This document shows, in pieces, positions 38,397 to 50,266 of a DNA stretch of 64,000 nucleotides. The translations under genes were made by a program, and so were the position numbers. This DNA is from Eutreptiella sp. 'Long Island Sound 2002' (lineage: Eukaryota; Euglenozoa; Euglenophyceae; Eutreptiales; Eutreptiaceae). Every line of letters begins with the position of its first letter. Position 1 is the first letter of the stretch. The stretch spans positions 33,055,629-33,119,628 of the forward strand of contig OZ038385.1 in assembly GCA_964036045.1 (NCBI GenBank), written 5' to 3'. The notes below the pieces were generated by a model. It did not search any database. It had not been told where the DNA came from and saw nothing but the letters and a program-made list of their open reading frames with translations.

Positions 38397-40042
38397 AAAA
38401 ACACACTGGGGTGTGTCGCTACGTCAACGAAGAACGTAGTGCGGGTAAGTCCCAGAAAAAAAAAGAAATGTATCCTCGATGGGGCGAAATCTGCTTGATC
38501 TGACCTGATTTGGGCTGAATTGGCACTGAATCAGGATGGATGAACGTGAAATGAGACAGAATGAGAAGTGACGAACAGTCCTCCGTGCAGTAAAACATTA
38601 GGTTAAGGGCTAAAAAGCATGTAAACGTATTGAGAATCGATACCAAACCATGCACTGGTTGAGAATGAGGTAGATTATTGGTGGATTGAGTGGGGGAATC
38701 AAGAAATGGAGTGACATCTCAGCGCTCTGGCACAGTTTCGCTGTCCCGGGCACGCTACGGTGTCCTCGCCGAACTCTACATCGTGTTACTCCCGCTTTTC
38801 TCGTTCTGAAAAGTGCAGCATGTGCTTCAGATTTGGCGCATCTGGCGGATGATCACAAGATTCAGCAAAATTAAGAATGAATTTGGGCAGAGATGAAGGA
38901 GATTAAACAAGCACAGAGTGGGAAAACAAATACAGATGTAGTCTACAGAACCTAAGTGCACCGAAAATCATAAGCGTCAACAGAGTTAGGCAAAGCCGTC
39001 GACAGATCTTCGAGGAATGAGAGGAGATGACAAGGAAATCAACCTAAATTGTCCTACAATGAGGCAAATTCATGAGATGAAGGTGAAATGAAGCGGAATG
39101 TCTAAAACTGAAACTACTAACACTTTCGTTTAGACTAAAGTTAATATATATTGTCGTTTATTCAGCTCAATTGTGCTTTCCGGCACGTTGGTTCGCGAGC
39201 ATCCAACAGATTCCATCAAAATGTGGATCATGTGATGATGCATCATGATGGGACATGCTGGCCCTGGATCCTTGGCATGCAACGCGCCGAAGGGTCGCTG
39301 AAGGCGCTTTACTGACAGTATATAACTGAGAGACACCGAAGAGTCCTTTATTTACAGTGGCGGTGGTGTCAATCGACTTGGACAAGGCCAATCTTTCGGT
39401 TGAGTCCCACAAGACACTTGGATTCACCATTTGCGACAGTTTCAGGTCGGATTGAGCTCACATTGGCGTGTGCCAAAAATACAACGAAGCTTACGGACTT
39501 CAGAGGTTGCTGTTAGAAGTCCCTAGAGCTCCTACGTGAAGGTTGTCTGAACAATTGACGTCTGGGTTTTGCACAACAGTGGCAGAATGATGGACAAACC
39601 TGAGAAATTCAAGGTAGATTTGAGGATCCTGGATCTGAATCTGGACTTTGGCTTTCGCATCACGGCAAATGAAGGTAAGATCTGAGTTCCTGGCGTCGCA
39701 TCTGGTGCAGCCAGTACTACAGGGGGTGCCTGTAGGGGTGAATGTCGCTGGCCAGCGTTTTGATTATGTACATTTGCTTCCATCTGCACGAGTAGCCAAA
39801 TTCCAAAGATGCACAGACCAACAGAGACAAGATTACCCCGAATCTGCCTGAATTAAGCCTGAGTTTGGTTGTTTCTGTACACGGCAGCACACTCCGTGGC
39901 TTTCAGTAGCGTAACTACGCCTTGTCTGCTGAACGGAGACCAAAGAAAAGTTGATTGACGTCAAATTATCAAACATTTGCAGTTCTCCACATCCTGATAT
40001 AATCAGGAAAAATGAACAGTGGATTGAGCAGAATGTGGTTTT
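38397..40042 (-). other. B 3' tail, 1.65 kb non-coding
   Basis: Between the pol stop and the polypurine tract. It contains an AATAAA-type hexamer on the minus strand (in gctgaataaacgac) and no ORF of note. It is colinear with the split tail of A (37290-37852 plus 48646-49718). No env or accessory gene is seen. Confidence 0.8.
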
Positions 40043-43000
40043 TTACGAGGCTGAATTCGGCCAAGCACGAATACATGTGACCACCAACCTGTCTGGTCGG
40101 GCCCTCGTACGGCTTGGACGCTGCAAATCAGCGGCCGAACTTGAGGCTTGGTCCTCATTTGGCTCCTGGGCTGGCCTGACCACAGGAGGGGGGATCGACG
40201 GATCAGCCCTGGAATGTGACGGATGAGGGCCGTAAAAGGCTGGATCTCGATTCACCACAGGTCTTTTTCCGTCGCTCTCCACTTGTCTGTCTGGTTTCGA
40301 CAAACAGTCTGTCAGGAGTACGCCAATTTCGGGGTGCTTCTTCAGGAAGTCAATGAACCCCTTGGTGTACCCATGGACAAAAGAATGGGCTGGTTCCCAG
40401 TTGTTGTGACTGGAATCAAAGCCCCTCCACTCACACAGAAATTCCCATTCGCCCTTGGCGTCACGTCTTGCTTCAACAATCCTCTTGAGTTCGTACTTCC
40501 CCCCTTCGATGACCCGATCAGACAAATGTTTCGCAGTCCAAAAAAGGGGTTTAACCCGATCCTTGGGGGAGGGGATCTCTCTCTTGAGGCGATCGCCCGA
40601 AACGTCAATTTCCCTGCTGACATCCACACGAATCCTCCACCTGTTCTAACCAAGACGCGCTGTAACAGCGAATGGCCCCTCCCACAAGGGAAGAAGCTTA
40701 TCATCTCCGTCCAGGGTGGTTTCGGATTTTCGAAGCCAAACTCGATCATCGACTTCAAAATTGTGGGGGTTTTTGCGACCTTGATTCTGAACCCAAAGCC
40801 AGTCAGCTTGATGCTTTTCGATTAATTTCGACACAGTTTTATCTGCTCGTTGGACGTCGTCCAAAAACAACGAAGCATCTTTACAGGGGCGAGGATTATT
40901 CAACGGCATGTTCCACCAACACTTCTTTCGTCCAAAGACAATTTCATTTGGAGAAAGGCCATGGTACAAAGGCGTGTTGTGGTAACGGCGAAGCATGGCG
41001 AAAAGAATCTCGAGCCAATGGAAATCCTTTTCACTCGCGAGCTCCTTACGAAGCATATTTATAAGTGAGCGGCCGGCTCTTTCGCCAGGCAGCGCTCGAT
41101 GCGAGTGGATTTCACATCGGAGGTGGTGGCTTCCAAGGCGAGCACATAATTCCCTCCACCATTCGGAGGTGTACTCTTTGCCTGAGTCCGTTACCACCTC
41201 GGATGGGACGTCCCAACCTCCCATCCAGGTCTGCGCGCACCATTTGGCGGCAGCCTTGCCAGTCATCGACTCGATGTTGCAAGGCAACACCTGCATGTAG
41301 CCGGAATGACGGCACTGAATAAGGAGCACACCATTGACTTTTTTGTTAGTCCAATGGCACTCTTCGTCATCGAGTTCACCGAGATAGAAGAAATCACTGG
41401 TGACTCTGTTAAAGAGGCGCTCCGGAATAGGATGAGGCCTCAGATGGCCGTGCTTCTTCGCGCTGGGGGGCGTCGAGACAGCACATTGGGCACATCCGGC
41501 GGCTACTTTCATGCAGTGAGTATATAGCCGTGAGCCAAACAACCTATGTTTAATCATCGACCACAGTCGACGGCCATGTGCGTGGGGGGACTCCCATTTA
41601 TGCCACCAGTTTAACACTCGGGGGGCCAGGGCGTCTGGTACGCACAATTTACCCTCCATCCACAGCTTCCCCCCATCCAACGAATACTCAGGAAAAATCC
41701 CATCCTTGTGAGCATCTTTGGATTTGAGATTTCCAAAGACCTCTTTAAACATGGGATCCTGCAGGTAATCGGACGTCCAGTCACGGATTATCAGGGAATC
41801 TTTAGGCAGGGGTGGAGTTTTGGCCGGATCTCGACGCTTAATGCCCTGGATCAACCGAAATCGACTTACTCGTCGGGTATAGTCAAACCGTTTCACACTC
41901 CCTGAGGAGGGATCGGTGACCTTTTCCACGACTTTCAGTGTTTTGGTGCAGATCTCATGAGCATGCGCCGGATCTGAGATGGCCGTGATGTCATGGCACG
42001 GTAATGCGTGCTGTTTAACAGCGCATTGCATGCATGCACGTCGAATGAGTTTCTTTTCTTCGCGATCCCACTCGATTATTACATGGCGGTCTTGCTCCGT
42101 ACCATGGATGTTGGTACTTTGCAGCCCCTCTGGAGCGGGGTAAGCCCATCGGCTCAGAGCATCCGCTACCGTGTTATGTTTACCAGGCAAATACGACACA
42201 TGGAGGTCAAACAGACTGAGAAATTCTTGCCATCTGGCCCGTCGAACAGCTGGGCCCGCGACAGTATCAATGTGTTCAGTGGCCCAATACTCCAGAGATC
42301 GATGATCCGTCAGGACCTCGACTCGATTGGTGCCAACCCACGATTGGTACTTTTTTAGAGCGCAAATTATGGCGTACGTTTCTTGCTCACGCGGCGACCA
42401 TTGCATTTGGCGTGGGGCTAGCTTCCGAGACCAAAATGCAAGAGGGTAATGATCGCCGGTGGTCTCATCAACCTGTTCAAGGACAGCTCCGATCGCGTAC
42501 CTAGAAGCGTCGGTTCTGATGTAGAAGGGTCGGTCGAATTGGGGCACATGCAACGTGGCGACTTCGCAGAGGGCCGCCTTCAAGTGATGGAAGGCCTCCT
42601 CGCACTCGTCAGTCCACTTGACACGAACCTTTGAACCTGCCTTGCCCGCATCTCTCCCTACCTTCAATAATTCAGTGAGGGGGGCAGCAAATTTGGCATA
42701 ATTCGGCACAAAAGTGTGGTAAAAATTGCAACAACCCAGGAATCCTCTCAATTCCGTGATCGTCTCAGGGCGCTTCCACTTCTGAATAGCGACGAGCTTC
42801 CCTGGACTGGGTCGTCGAGTGCCATTCTCTAGGAGAGAACCACAAAATTCGACTGATTTTAAAAATAATTTTCCCTTCTTTGGCCCACAAATCAGCTGAT
42901 TGGCATCAAGAATGTCCAAAACTTGGTTCAGCTGCTTCTCATGTAGGGCCACCAGATCAGCTTCGGTCAGTCCCTCCCCTTCCGTGGCGATGATTATGTC

Positions 43001-45235
43001 ATCTATGTACACGCTCACGAAGGCACGAAGCTCAGGATGAGCTGAAAAAAGCACATCCTCCATCATTCTTTGAAAAAACGAAGGGGCGTTCTTCAGGCCC
43101 ATGGGCATGACTGTCCACTGGACTGGGCCACATGGCGTGCACATGCAGGTGAGAGGTCGGCTGTCCTTCCTCAACGGCATTTGGTGAAAGCCGTGACGGA
43201 GATCCAGCACAGAAAACAAACGACCTCTTGCCCTCTTGGCGATTTCCTCCTCAATGAGGGGCAGGGGGTGTGAATCCGCCTTGGTTTCGGCGTTGAGATT
43301 GCGAAAATCAACAACCATTCGCCAACCATCAATGGTGTTCTGGTCTGCAGGCGGCGGCTTCGGGACTGTGAAGGGTGCACAGCACCATTCGCTGGTCATA
43401 CAACCCTCAAGCCAACCAAATTCCCTGAGATTTCTCTCGATGATTTTTCTGAGGATCTCATGTTTATGTCCATGGTTCTCATAAGGGCGCTGTTTCTTTG
43501 CCTTGTACCCTTCACGAAGCTCGATGAAGGCTTCACCGAACTGCCCACGGACAGGGGGGTCTTTGATCAACTTTCCCGAAAGAGTTGTGTCCTTCCGTTC
43601 CTCAAAAATCTTTTCTCTTGACTTGGAACACAATTCAGTGTCCACCTGATCGCCAGGAATTACTGTCGAAAAAACTTTGGCGACTTCTTCGGCTTTGGCA
43701 GGAAGAATCTTCTTACGGATGTCCCTAAACAGGTCCGTATCAACTGCCTCTTGAAGATAGGTGGGTCGTGTGTCGAAATCCCAGAGATTCTCTTCGTGAT
43801 CCAGCTCCTCGAAAGGGTCCATGAAAGCTTCCACAGGGGGTTTTTCATAAAAAACTCTGAATTTGCGGCGTGATTTGGAATTTTTCTTCGCCCGTGCACT
43901 GAAGATTCTTTTCGATGTCGATCGTATTGGGGAAGAGGGAGACGAGGCGGATCCATTGGACGTGGGATCACCTTGGGTATCTGACGGACAAAAATCGGAA
44001 AAAATAGATTCATCATCAGTACCACGCTCAACCTCAGATTCAGACCCAACACAAGAATCAGTACCAGAATCAGCAGAATTAGAGTCAGAAAGCTTTCCAT
44101 CCACCAGGAATGCAAGCGAACTCCAGGACCGCTGTGGCAGGGGACCTGTGTCGTCCCTGGCATACAGCTTAATCTTCCTGGGAAGTTCGATGTAATCTAC
44201 ACAAATGTCCTGTAATTCCTGAAACCAAGGTTTGTCGTCCCACAAGGGCACAACTAAAATCGCCTGGGTTTTATCTTGCTTGATTTTGTGGATGACCTGC
44301 TGGATTAAGTGAAACGGAGGATTAATCCATAACTTCTTGTCCCATTTATGGGTCCAAGCGTCGCGAAAATGCTTGTCAAAGCGCTTGTTCTCGCGGTTAG
44401 CAAAGGCATCATACTGTGGCCAAAAGGAATGGTGTTCATGAAAATATTCACAAATTGCATCGCGCCATTTGTCGACAACTCTGTAGGATGAAGAGTGCCA
44501 GCGCGAAGGACGTCGTGGCTGGGAGTCCCTACGAAGACATTCTAACTCTCGGGAGTAATCGGCACTCCCATTCACCTCTGCAATGGTGACATCTTCACCA
44601 AATTTTGGTGTAACCTTTTGCTTCAAAAATTCTTCTGCACTTTTAAACCCTGCGTGCAAAAAACGAAATTCAGGACGCTCCAAGGGACCTGACTCCAGCA
44701 AAAAACAACGACGATGACCTACGGGCGCTACCCTGTTCTTGCGAAGCCAAGGATGGCCCAAGTAAAGGTCATACTTTATGTCGGCACGATAGAAGTAGTC
44801 ATCCTTAAGGACAACTTCTTCCACATTTTGCTCTTCCCAAAGGTCTTGAGCGACCAAATGAGTTGATATATAACAACCGCGTTGTCCACCTGCGAGAGAA
44901 TGTCCAGAAACTCCCTCGAGGGTAACAGGATGAGGCGACTCAAACACGCAGTCGTCTGGTAAGAAAGAATTGGATTGGAGATTTACCTCTGATCCATTGT
45001 CACACAAACAAGTGGCGAGATGGAAATTTCCCTTGCAATCAGAGACCCACAGCTTTGTGACGAACTGACGGGCCCTGTGCTTGGACTGTACACCAACCTC
45101 GTCCACTACAACAGAAGGATCCGCTGCCGGATCCAAGGGAGAGGAGACAAGCGACCCTACATCAAGTAATGGTCGAGATGGAATCTGGGGATCATGCCTG
45201 AAATCGCCTGGGGAGGGACGATTTTCGTGGCTCCC
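40043..45235 (-). CDS. pol: B Pol polyprotein, nearly intact, one premature TAG
   Basis: Open in the gag frame from just after UAG 45236-45238 to TAG 40646-40648, then on in the same frame to 40043. Order: protease-like (LCDNGSEVNL), Dam-like domain about 44200-44485 (YDAFANREN, LWINPPFHLIQQVIHKIK, VVPLWDDKPWF), RT (LDLRHGFHQ, MPMGLKNAPSFF, YIDD near 43000), RNase H (TDASRYAIG, EQETYAI, TDHRSLEYW, VADALSRW), integrase (zinc finger, RVTSDFFYLG, VVTDSGKEYTS, LPGERAGRSL, GPFAV) and chromodomain (about 40120-40480). The TAG replaces a Glu codon of copy A in the GPF module, so it is a recent mutation that would remove the integrase end and chromodomain. Confidence 0.94.
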
Positions 45236-45238
45236 CTA
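45202..45238 (-). promoter_or_regulatory. Gag-Pol junction of B: in-frame UAG with conserved RNA pairing
   Basis: UAG (45236-45238), then the same GGGGAG/CTCCCC and AATCGTC/GGCGATT pairings as copy A. The only substitution within the stems changes a C-G pair to U-G, so both helices remain possible. Confidence 0.55.
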
Positions 45239-48200
45239 GGCGTTCTGACCTCCAGTGTTTGCGTTAATGTTGTGAACACACCCTGATTCGTCGATCCACT
45301 CCTCTTGGAACGGATCATCTGCTGGATTCAAGGCATTTTCAACGTAATCTCGATCCGCATCGGACACCTGATCTGCACCTGAGACCTGATCCACACGATG
45401 GTTGCCCTTTCCACGTCGACGGCCACGGCCGCCGGATGATGGACCTCCACTGTCGCCACGCCCTCTGCCCTTACCAGAGAAAGGGGTTCCCGAAGGATTT
45501 CCCTTACCTTTACCCTGTGATCCTGGAGCATTTCCTTTGTTTGTACCGGATTGAGGGGTTTGGCCTGGATTTCGATTTCCGCCTCCGGCGTTGCCATTGG
45601 GGTTTGTCTGACCGTTCGGCTGCCCACCGGAGCCGGATGGAGTCCGATTTCCTTTGCCTTGGGACCCGCCAGGGCCTCCAGTATTTTTGTTTCCACCGGA
45701 GGGGGTCGGATTACCCTTTCCCCCCTTTCCACCATGCACCTGTCTGTCATTCCTGTCTGAATTCTGAGGATTACTGATATTTTCACCAATCACCTTGTGA
45801 TCGTAAGGAGACCATCGGTGATTACCAGTAGAATGCGACTTAGCTCGGTTCGTAGAACCTAAAAGAAGACAGATGCTACAGTGATCCTGAACATTCCGGG
45901 TGTCATTCACCTTTTTGTTGCCCTTTTGGGCCCCATTTTGGGTGTTTTGCTGGGTATTCTTGTTTCCCCCAAGACCCTCATGGAAATTTTGATTGGCGGC
46001 GTCAGCGAGCCGCTCAACCTCTTCCCACAGTTCCTGCGGGGTGAACGAAAACACCCAGTTCCTGGCCTTCAGGCGAGTGCCATGGTAGCTTACTCCCCTA
46101 TTGAGGACTTGGACAAACAGGTCCCGATCCTCGTGTTCATTAAACTTGATTTTCCACGTGTTTTCAGTGAATTTCACCTTGGAAAACGACGTGGGGGAGC
46201 ACTTTTGAAGTGCCTCCCTGACCGTAAACCTGTTGGCCGAGGCATCAAAGCCTTCGACCTCCGCCCACCAGGTCTTGACCTTTTCTTCGGACTGTTTATT
46301 CCGAAGGGTGGCGGCAGTTTCGGAGGGGATCTTGTCAAAAATCAGATTTTTCAGCTCAGCACTAGAAAATTTTTCGCCTGAATGTTCAGATTCTTCCACT
46401 AGATTCCAGAAGCGCTGTCTTTTGTCTTGCACTTCGTGCAAGATTAATCGAGAGAATGAAGGAAAATTCTTCAACATCTGGTGGTAATGGTCCTCAGGCA
46501 GCCGGGATCCACGTACCTCCAACTGTTCCCACACCTCATCAAAGGTAAGAGGGGAACTTGAATCCTCACGATCACTCCAGGTCCTGAGCCAAGTGTTGGC
46601 CGGCGCTCCCTCAAGGCAGTCCAAGAGGGCCATCAGGAACTGATCATCTTGGAGTTTTTGAGTCTTAACCCACAGTTTAAATTCCCGTTGGAACTGAGGC
46701 CAACGTCTGGGGTTCCCATTATACTTCGGTTGCTTGGCAACCTGACGAAGTCGCAATAAAGTGGGATTAAGGAGCGAATCCAGCCCAACACCGGCCGTAA
46801 TGGCAGACACCTTGGCGGCATCATTCGCCACACCAGCTCCGGCGAGGGTCTGGGCGAGCAACAGCTGGGCTAATGCATTGGAATCAGCAGCAGGAGGGGC
46901 AGTACGGGAGGCAGTTCGCTTGGCACTCTGAGCCTCAGTCCTAGCCTTCTCCGTCCTACTCTGAGATCGAGAGATTGTAACCCTTTCCTTTAGCTTGGTC
47001 CTGCTGATCTTTGCATCGGTGGTCTTGGAGTCCACCGAAGGAGCAATTGAAAAAATTTCTGTCGACTCCTCCGACGGTTCTGTTGCTTGTTCCACCGATG
47101 ATGCGCCCTCAGATCGCATGTGCGTCTTGAAAAGATCTTTAATTCCCAGCGCTTGAATGATGAGTTGCATTTGATCTTTGAGCAATTGAAGCTCAGTATC
47201 TCGCTGGGATCTGCAAGAGCAGTCGGCAGGACAGTACATACCGTGTCCTGAAGGGCCTGAGCAGGCTGTCGGACCGCTAATCTCGGTGGTTCGCAGCCAG
47301 GAGTCCACTTGGGGAGCTCCTTCAGCCCTGATTTCCAGACTTGCCTGCCTGGCTGCCTCTAAAATTCCTTCCTCAACCGCGGCGGCTATATCGTCGCGAA
47401 TGGAAACAGGGGGATGAGGGGCGGAGGGCCCGGCAACAGGTGCCTTGGTCTTCTCCTTCGGGAAGGGACTTGCCTCCCAGATCTGCAAAAAAATGGCAAA
47501 AGAGTCATCTTCTTGAGAACGCCACCACATCCTGGTATTAATTTCTTCTTGAAGAAGGAAAAAATATTCGAATAAAAAATCAGAGGCGATTCTTTCTTGT
47601 CCGATCAGCTTAGACGTAGCTAATAGACACAGGGCCTCAAGGCTCTGAAGGTTACGGGTCACTTCTGAAGACAAATGGTTGTCCAATTGTGCCCAAGAGG
47701 CTGGTCGATTGTAGCTAGGTACCTCACCTGGACCACCCATCTCAATGTCGTCAATGTCGGCTTCGATGGTCTCGAATGTGGGACATTGGTAGGGAATGTG
47801 GGTACCTGCCAGCTCCGTAAGGTCTACCGGAGCGTTGCCATCGTCGTAGGCTGGGAGATTCCAGCTGCTTGATGGCCAATTTCGACTGGGATTGGGATGA
47901 TTTGGGTCCCCACAGCTGCTGATTTGTGCCCTTCTTGGGCAGCTTGGGCTAGCGCAAGGCATTCCCTTCAAGGCCTCGTTCGCACAGCACCAGGGCAACG
48001 TAATCGTTACTTCTCCAGGGGCGGCGGAGTCTACGGGGCCGTACTGGGGAGCTAACTGTGGTTGGGACACCAAAGGAACAACATTCAGGTAGCCTCTGCT
48101 ACCATGAAAGTGCTGCCCTGGGTCGATGTTTGTGCCGGAGGGCTCGGGGCCGGCAAGACCAGTGGGGCAGGCACGCGAGGAGTCTCCCTGGACGTTGTTA

Positions 48201-48268
48201 TTGGGGGTAGAACCGGATACTCGAACACCAACGGAGGCGAGAGCAGCAACAACTGAGGCAAGGTCCAT
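45236..48268 (-). CDS. gag: B Gag polyprotein (N-terminus encoded in the LTR)
   Basis: 1,010 residues, intact, nearly identical to the gag of A. The ATG at 48268 is within the 5' LTR, and the frame crosses the LTR end (48105) and the PBS. The capsid-like core (KYNGNPRRWPQFQREFKLWV), the Cys/His cluster (HCSICLLLGSTNRAKSHSTG) and the Gly/Lys/Arg-rich tail are all present. It ends at UAG with pol in frame. The long N-terminal region before the core is Pro/Ser-rich and contains a CPADCSCRS cysteine cluster of unknown role. Confidence 0.9.
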   Translation of the reverse strand: MDLASVVAALASVGVRVSGSTPNNNVQGDSSRACPTGLAGPEPSGTNIDPGQHFHGSRGYLNVVPLVSQPQLAPQYGPVDSAAPGEVTITLPWCCANEALKGMPCASPSCPRRAQISSCGDPNHPNPSRNWPSSSWNLPAYDDGNAPVDLTELAGTHIPYQCPTFETIEADIDDIEMGGPGEVPSYNRPASWAQLDNHLSSEVTRNLQSLEALCLLATSKLIGQERIASDFLFEYFFLLQEEINTRMWWRSQEDDSFAIFLQIWEASPFPKEKTKAPVAGPSAPHPPVSIRDDIAAAVEEGILEAARQASLEIRAEGAPQVDSWLRTTEISGPTACSGPSGHGMYCPADCSCRSQRDTELQLLKDQMQLIIQALGIKDLFKTHMRSEGASSVEQATEPSEESTEIFSIAPSVDSKTTDAKISRTKLKERVTISRSQSRTEKARTEAQSAKRTASRTAPPAADSNALAQLLLAQTLAGAGVANDAAKVSAITAGVGLDSLLNPTLLRLRQVAKQPKYNGNPRRWPQFQREFKLWVKTQKLQDDQFLMALLDCLEGAPANTWLRTWSDREDSSSPLTFDEVWEQLEVRGSRLPEDHYHQMLKNFPSFSRLILHEVQDKRQRFWNLVEESEHSGEKFSSAELKNLIFDKIPSETAATLRNKQSEEKVKTWWAEVEGFDASANRFTVREALQKCSPTSFSKVKFTENTWKIKFNEHEDRDLFVQVLNRGVSYHGTRLKARNWVFSFTPQELWEEVERLADAANQNFHEGLGGNKNTQQNTQNGAQKGNKKVNDTRNVQDHCSICLLLGSTNRAKSHSTGNHRWSPYDHKVIGENISNPQNSDRNDRQVHGGKGGKGNPTPSGGNKNTGGPGGSQGKGNRTPSGSGGQPNGQTNPNGNAGGGNRNPGQTPQSGTNKGNAPGSQGKGKGNPSGTPFSGKGRGRGDSGGPSSGGRGRRRGKGNHRVDQVSGADQVSDADRDYVENALNPADDPFQEEWIDESGCVHNINANTGGQNA
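48093..48104 (-). other. B primer binding site
   Basis: The minus strand reads TGGTAGCAGAGG immediately inside the 5' LTR, identical to copy A. Confidence 0.85.
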
Positions 48269-48638
48269 GCTGATTGTGGTCCCGCAGAAAATCCCAGTCT
48301 ATGAAGAAAATTGACGCGGATTATTCTATGCACATCTGAGTGTCCATATCTGTCTGAAAAGATTTAAATAAATCCGATTATGTAAAAAAGTTTGGCCGAT
48401 CTGGCCCGCGAGCGCGCGTCAGCGGCAAATGGCGATTCCAGCTAAATGATCGGAACGCGGCGGATTTACGGGGAATGGACCGCGGAATCAAATCCGGCAT
48501 ATCAGAAATATATAGGAAATATCCTGAGACTGAGCTGCGAGGCGGCGATTCCGCCGAAGCAAAGAAAATGACCAAAATGTAGCCAATCTGGGTTAAATCA
48601 GTGAAAATCTGAGCAGATGGGGGTTAGCCGCACTTACA
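48105..48638 (-). repeat. B 5' LTR (534 bp)
   Basis: Partner of 37853-38386. Its outer edge abuts the right CTGGCAC duplication (48639-48645). Confidence 0.93.
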
Positions 48639-48645
48639 CTGGCAC

Positions 48646-49718
48646 ACGCTAATGTGAGCTCAATCCGACCTGCAACTGTCGAAAATGGTGAATCCAAGTG
48701 TCTTGTGGGACTCAACCGAAAGATTGGCCTTGTCCAAGTCGATTGACACCACCGCCACTATAAATAAAGGACTATTCGGTGTCTCTCAGTTATATACTGT
48801 CAGTAAAGCGCCTTCAGCGAACCTTCGGCGCGTTACCTGCCAAGGATCCAGGGCCAGCATGTCCCATCATGATGCATCATCACATGATCCACATTTTGAT
48901 GGAATCTGTTGGATGCTCGCGAACCAACGTGCCGGAAAGCACAATTGAGCTGAATAAACGACAACATATATTAACTCTAGTCTAAACGAAAGTGTTAGTA
49001 GTTTTAGTTCTAGACATTCCGCTTCATTTCACCCTCATCTTAAGGAATTTGCTGATTTTAGGACATTTTAGGTTGATTTCCTTGTCATCTCCTCTCATTC
49101 CTCGAAGATCTGTCGACGGCTTTGCCTAACTTCGTTGACGCTTATGATTTTCTGTACACTTAGGGTCTGTAGACTACATTTGTAATTGTTTTCCCTCTCT
49201 GTGATTGTTTAATCTCCTTCATCTCTGCTCAATTTGATTCCCAATCTTGCTGAATCTTGTGATCATCCACCAGATGCGCCAAATCTGAAGCACATGCTGC
49301 ACTTTTCAGAACGAGAAAAGCGGGAGTAACACGATGTAGAGTTCGGCGAGGACACCGTAGCGTGCCCGCGACAGCGAAACTGTGCCAGAGCGCTGAGATG
49401 TCACTCCATTTCTTGATTCCCCCACTCAATCCACCAATAATCTACCTCATTCTCAACCAAACTATGGTTTGGTATCGATTCTTGATACGTTTACATGCTT
49501 TTTAGCCCTTAACCTAATGTTTTACTGCACGGAGGACTGTTCGTCACTCCTCATTCTGTCTCATTTCAGGTTCATCCATCCTGATTCAGTGCCAATTCAG
49601 CCCAACTCAGGTCAGATCAAGCAGATTTCGCCCCATCGAGGCTACAATTCTATTTTTTTCTGGGACTTACCCGCACTACGTTCTTCGTTGACGTAGCGAC
49701 ACACCCCAGTGTGTTTTT
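48646..49718 (+). other. A 3' tail, part 2 (non-coding)
   Basis: Continues the tail of A after copy B. It is colinear with the reverse complement of 38397-39475. It contains an AATAAA-type hexamer near 48952-48958. No ORF of note. Confidence 0.85.
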
Positions 49719-49728
49719 GGAGGGGGAG
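49719..49728 (+). other. A polypurine tract
   Basis: GGAGGGGGAG directly before the 3' LTR of A. Confidence 0.85.
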
Positions 49729-50261
49729 TGTAAGTGCGGCTAACCCCCATCTGCTCAGACTTTCACTGATCTAACCCAGATTGACTACATTTTGGTCATT
49801 TTCTCTGCTTCGGCGGAATCGCCGCCTCGCAGCTCAGTCTCAGGATCAGACCTATATATTTCTGATATGCCGGATCTGATTCCGCGGTCCATTCCCCGTA
49901 AATCCGCCGCGTTCCGATCATTTGCCTGGAATCGCCATTTGCCGCTGACGCGCGCTCGCGGGCCAGATCGGCCAAATATTTTTCACAATCGGATTTATTT
50001 AAATCTTTTCAGACAGTTTTGGACACTCAGATGTATTTAGAATAATCCGCATCAATTTCCTTCATAGACTGGGATTTTCTGCCGGATAACAATCAGCATG
50101 GACCTTGCTTCAGTTGTTGCTGCTCTCGCCTCCGTTGGTGTCCGAGTATCCGGTTCTACCCCCAATTGCAGCGTTCAGGGAGACTCCTCGCGTGCCTGCC
50201 CCACTGGTCTTGCCGGCCCCGAGCCCTCCGGCACCATCAACGACCCAGGGCAGCACTTTCA
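49729..50261 (+). repeat. A 3' LTR (533 bp)
   Basis: Starts TGTAAGTGCGG and ends CACTTTCA, then the GCGCG duplication. It is almost identical to 28692-29225. Confidence 0.93.
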
Positions 50262-50266
50262 GCGCG
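50262..50266. other. Target-site duplication of element A, right copy (GCGCG)
   Basis: Matches 28687-28691. Confidence 0.8.

Larger units (their letters stand above)
37853..48638 (-). mobile_element. B: second copy of the A family, nested head-on inside A
   Basis: 10,786 bp with two 534-bp LTRs, flanked by CTGGCAC at 37846-37852 and 48639-48645. Read on the minus strand: LTR, PBS, gag, UAG, pol, 1.65-kb tail, purine tract, LTR. Its ORFs are the best preserved in the window: gag is intact and pol has one stop (TAG 40646-40648). The LTRs differ at about seven sites by eye. With A it forms an inverted repeat of ~9-kb arms (28692-37852 against 39476-48638) around a ~1.6-kb spacer. Confidence 0.95.
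28692..50261 (+). mobile_element. A: Ty3/gypsy chromovirus-like element, split by nested copy B
   Basis: Flanked by GCGCG duplications, with 534- and 533-bp LTRs running TG...CA. It has PBS, gag, an in-frame UAG, pol (PR, Dam-like, RT, RNase H, integrase, chromodomain), a 1.65-kb tail, a polypurine tract and the 3' LTR. Excluding copy B and its duplicated 7 bp, the length is about 10.78 kb, matching B's 10.79 kb. The LTRs differ at about nine sites by eye. Pol carries three lesions (two stops and a 1-nt deletion), so this copy is not autonomous. Copy B sits in the tail at 37853-48638 in opposite orientation. Confidence 0.95.

Noticed and set aside
38397-40042. An env-like gene in the pol-to-LTR interval
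   Set aside because: No ORF of useful length, signal peptide or membrane segment in the tails of A, B or E2.
48646-50261. A 1.6-kb LTR (TGGCAC...TTTCA)
   Set aside because: First considered because this whole block is repeated inverted at 37853-39475. The PBS, polypurine tract and two TSDs show that the LTR is only ~534 bp and the rest is the 3' tail.
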